From: 3107 sp965216225
GTDB lineage: Bacteria > Pseudomonadota > Alphaproteobacteria > Rhodobacterales > Rhodobacteraceae
Assembly (NCBI GenBank): GCA_965216225.1
Contig: CBDCFF010000032.1
Coordinates: forward strand, 186,001 to 250,000
DNA length: 64,000 nucleotides
Direction: 5' to 3'
Part shown: in pieces, positions 62,103 through 64,000 of the stretch
How the letters are laid out: every line of letters begins with the position of its first letter
Numbering within the stretch: the first letter of the stretch is position 1
Position numbers and translations under genes: made by a program
The notes under the pieces: generated by a model
The model's database searches: none
What the model was told of the DNA's origin: nothing
The model's input: only the letters and a program-made list of their open reading frames with translations

Positions 62103-62765
62103 GCCGTGGCCTCCCGTCTCGAAGACGAGCGCAGCCCTGCGAGCCTGTGCCGGTTCGAGAACCGCGCCGGCCGACAATCGGCGTGGGCTCTTCACGAGGT
62201 CCTCATCAAGACCTTCATCGCCAGCCACAAGGTGGCGCCGAAGGAACTGGCGCCGGATTTCGATGCCACCGATGATGCGGTGCACGGCCACCAGGAAGGC
62301 CGTTTCTTTCACGGCTGCCACGACCGCTATTGCTTTCTGCCGCTCCATGTATTCGCGGGCGACCATCTTCCGGTCGCCTGCCTTCGCCCATCGAAGGCCG
62401 ATGGGGCGCTCCATGCGTGGGCTGTTCCGAAGCGTCCGGTCGAGCGTCTGCGCGAGGCCTGGCCCGGGGTTCGGATCGTGATGCGGGCCGACAGCGGGTT
62501 TTGTCGCTGGCGCATGATGTCGTGGTGCGAGCGCCATGATGTCGGCTCCGTCCCCGGTCTGGCCGGCAATGTCCGGCTTGCCGCCCTGGCGGCGCCGGTG
62601 ATGGCCGAGGCCGCCTTCCATGCCACAAGACACAAACAGCGCCTCTTCACGGACCTCGTCTGCGGTGCCGACACCCGGAACCGGGAACGCAGGGTCATCG
62701 CCCGTCTCGAACACGGCGACAAGGGCGCCAATCCCCGCTTCGTGGTGACCAGCCTTGAGGGCGAC
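62103..62765 (+). pseudogene. IS1380-family transposase, N-terminal to middle fragment
   Basis: SLCRFENRAGRQSAWALHEV, LAPDFDATDDAVHGHQEGRF (Asp), GCHDRYCFLPLHVFAGDHLP, RIVMRADSGFCRWRMMSWCE (Asp) and NPRFVVTSLEGD. Cut on the left by the A3 element and on the right at about 62765. It overlaps in content with the fragment at 51862, so it is a separate copy. Confidence 0.88.
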
Positions 62766-63044
62766 GGTGGCATCGCCCCCCATCCGCTCGCCGAAAACCA
62801 GCCGAAAACGGCTAGTGGTACGCCTTTGCAGGGCAAAGTGGCGGCGTCCGGCCCGCTCCGGTATGCTCGAAACGGACATGTCGCCGGAAATGATGAGCCG
62901 GTCACGAAAACCGATGGCAGTATCACGGTATCTCGTCCACGCTCAAGCCTTCATGAAATATCCGGGTCAAGGTGTAGCCCGAACCTTTTGGAGGAGTACG
63001 GGATGGCGCTGACAGCGAACACAGGGTGCTGGTTCATGTCAATA
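62766..63044. other. Unassigned stretch between IS1380 remnant and amidohydrolase
   Basis: About 280 bp; open frames exist but match no family I recognise. Confidence 0.4.
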
Positions 63045-63869
63045 TCATAACCGATAGGCCGTGGCGGCGTTGCCTCCGAGAATGGCGCTCTGATCAGTTA
63101 TCGAAACATCCGCAAGCAACTCTGCCGTAGTTTCGACCCAGCGGTCATAGCTGCAAGCAAGCGTACAGACGGGCCAATCGCTCCCCCAGATCAGCCGTTC
63201 CGGCCCGAAGGCGGACAGCAGATGATCCACATAAGGCCGAAGGTCATTTGTTCGCCAGTTTTCAGAGGCCACCGTCGCCAGCCCCGAGAGCTTGCAATAT
63301 GCCTGCGTTTCGCTTGCGATCAGGCTTATATCCGCCGCCCAGACAGCAATGTCGCCTGCCCTGATCGCGGGCTTTGATGCGTGGTTGATTACCAGCCGCA
63401 TATCGGGACGGCGATGCTGGAGGGTGAGAAGATTTGGCAGATGGTGCGGCAGGGTCAGGGCGTCAAAGGTCAGGTTGAAACCTTGCAGGGCCTGAAACGC
63501 CGGTTCCAGACCCGGACCGAGCATCCAGTCCGGGTTGGCGATGCCCTGTATCATCGGACGCAGGCCGACAAGCCCGGGATGGGCCCCAAGACGCGCGATC
63601 TGATCGGGTGCATCGGCTGCTTCGAAATCCACCCAGCCAACGACCCCCTTTATGAACGGATTGGTGTCAGCCAGGGACAGCATGAACTCCGTTTCGGCAA
63701 TCGTGGGTGCTGCCTGCACCAGTATGGTGCCGCCAATGCCATGTGCGGCCAGCAGCGGCGCCAGGTCATTCGGCAGGAAATCCCTGTAAAGGGCGGCACG
63801 GTCGGGCGTCAGCCATCTGTAATCGCCACGGGCAATGCGCCAGAAATGCTGATGCGCATCCATCTTCAT
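63045..63869 (-). CDS. Amidohydrolase family protein (L-fuconolactonase-like)
   Basis: 274 residues from the ATG at 63869, giving MKMDAHQHFWRIARGDYRWL; the frame is open to 63950 but only this start is canonical. Metal-site motifs are DAHQHFW, LVINHASKP and the final Asp in RLIWGSDWPVC. The family (COG3618) hydrolyses sugar lactones or related cyclic compounds. The last 50 bp of the window, upstream, show no gene. Confidence 0.85.
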   Translation of the reverse strand: MKMDAHQHFWRIARGDYRWLTPDRAALYRDFLPNDLAPLLAAHGIGGTILVQAAPTIAETEFMLSLADTNPFIKGVVGWVDFEAADAPDQIARLGAHPGLVGLRPMIQGIANPDWMLGPGLEPAFQALQGFNLTFDALTLPHHLPNLLTLQHRRPDMRLVINHASKPAIRAGDIAVWAADISLIASETQAYCKLSGLATVASENWRTNDLRPYVDHLLSAFGPERLIWGSDWPVCTLACSYDRWVETTAELLADVSITDQSAILGGNAATAYRL

Positions 63870-64000
63870 CAAACTGCGACCTGCCATGGAACCGGTGGGT
63901 TCCGTTCCAATCGGGTAAAGGGGGGTGCTGTCGGAAATATTCAGGGCCATTGTCGCAGTCAGCCGGCGCGAAAGAGGTCAGGGCGCTGCCGTTCCAGCGG

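Overview
The window is high-GC DNA of an alphaproteobacterium, most probably a member of the Rhodobacterales. This is inferred from the ethylmalonyl-CoA mutase end, the order ffh / chorismate mutase / rpsP / rimM / trmD / rplS / rpmE, and the overall protein style. No tRNA, rRNA or CRISPR array was recognised.

Layout. 1-12.4 kb is ordinary chromosome: the end of ethylmalonyl-CoA mutase, purine nucleoside phosphorylase, a CDP-alcohol phosphatidyltransferase, a three-gene ABC importer (ynjBCD type), a Kef-type antiporter, an Lrp/AsnC regulator divergent from hppD, a large anchored protein with a PilP-like tail, and a SIMPL-domain protein. 12.4-16.8 kb is metY, cut at codon 6 by an IS630 element that itself holds an IS256-family element holding an IS110-family element. 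16.9-21.6 kb is pstSCAB with a Pho box but no phoU. 21.6-27.6 kb is a loosely packed stretch with a DnaA-box-like cluster, an MpaB/rubber-oxygenase-type protein, a decayed radical SAM gene, a small coiled-coil protein and an SLC13 permease. 28.1-33.0 kb is the SRP/ribosomal operon.

33.1-39.8 kb, directly after rpmE, is the most interesting part. It is a small RiPP-type locus: an intact precursor with a nitrile-hydratase-like leader (NHLP) ending in the core LCCCGL, then an unrecognised gene, an AlkB-GlnE chimera, and an E1-like/YcaO cyclodehydratase. Everything except the precursor is damaged by frameshifts or by an IS6-family element.

40-62.8 kb is a transposon graveyard (IS481, IS1380, IS21, IS256 types A and B, IS3, IS66, IS4-like, Tn3, IS110), with several elements nested inside one another and several clean target duplications. 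Passenger genes survive in it: a BrnTA toxin-antitoxin pair, an aldehyde dehydrogenase, and a racemase/DUF1611 pair that suggests D-amino-acid metabolism. An amidohydrolase closes the window.

Two IS256-family elements recur. Type A has copies at 14118-16666, 42694-44070 and 58213-62102 plus a fragment at 52411. Type B has copies at 46137-47470 and 58788-60130. Only the type A copy inside istB is intact. Two of the A copies carry the same IS110 insertion and the same indels, so a crippled composite has been duplicated.
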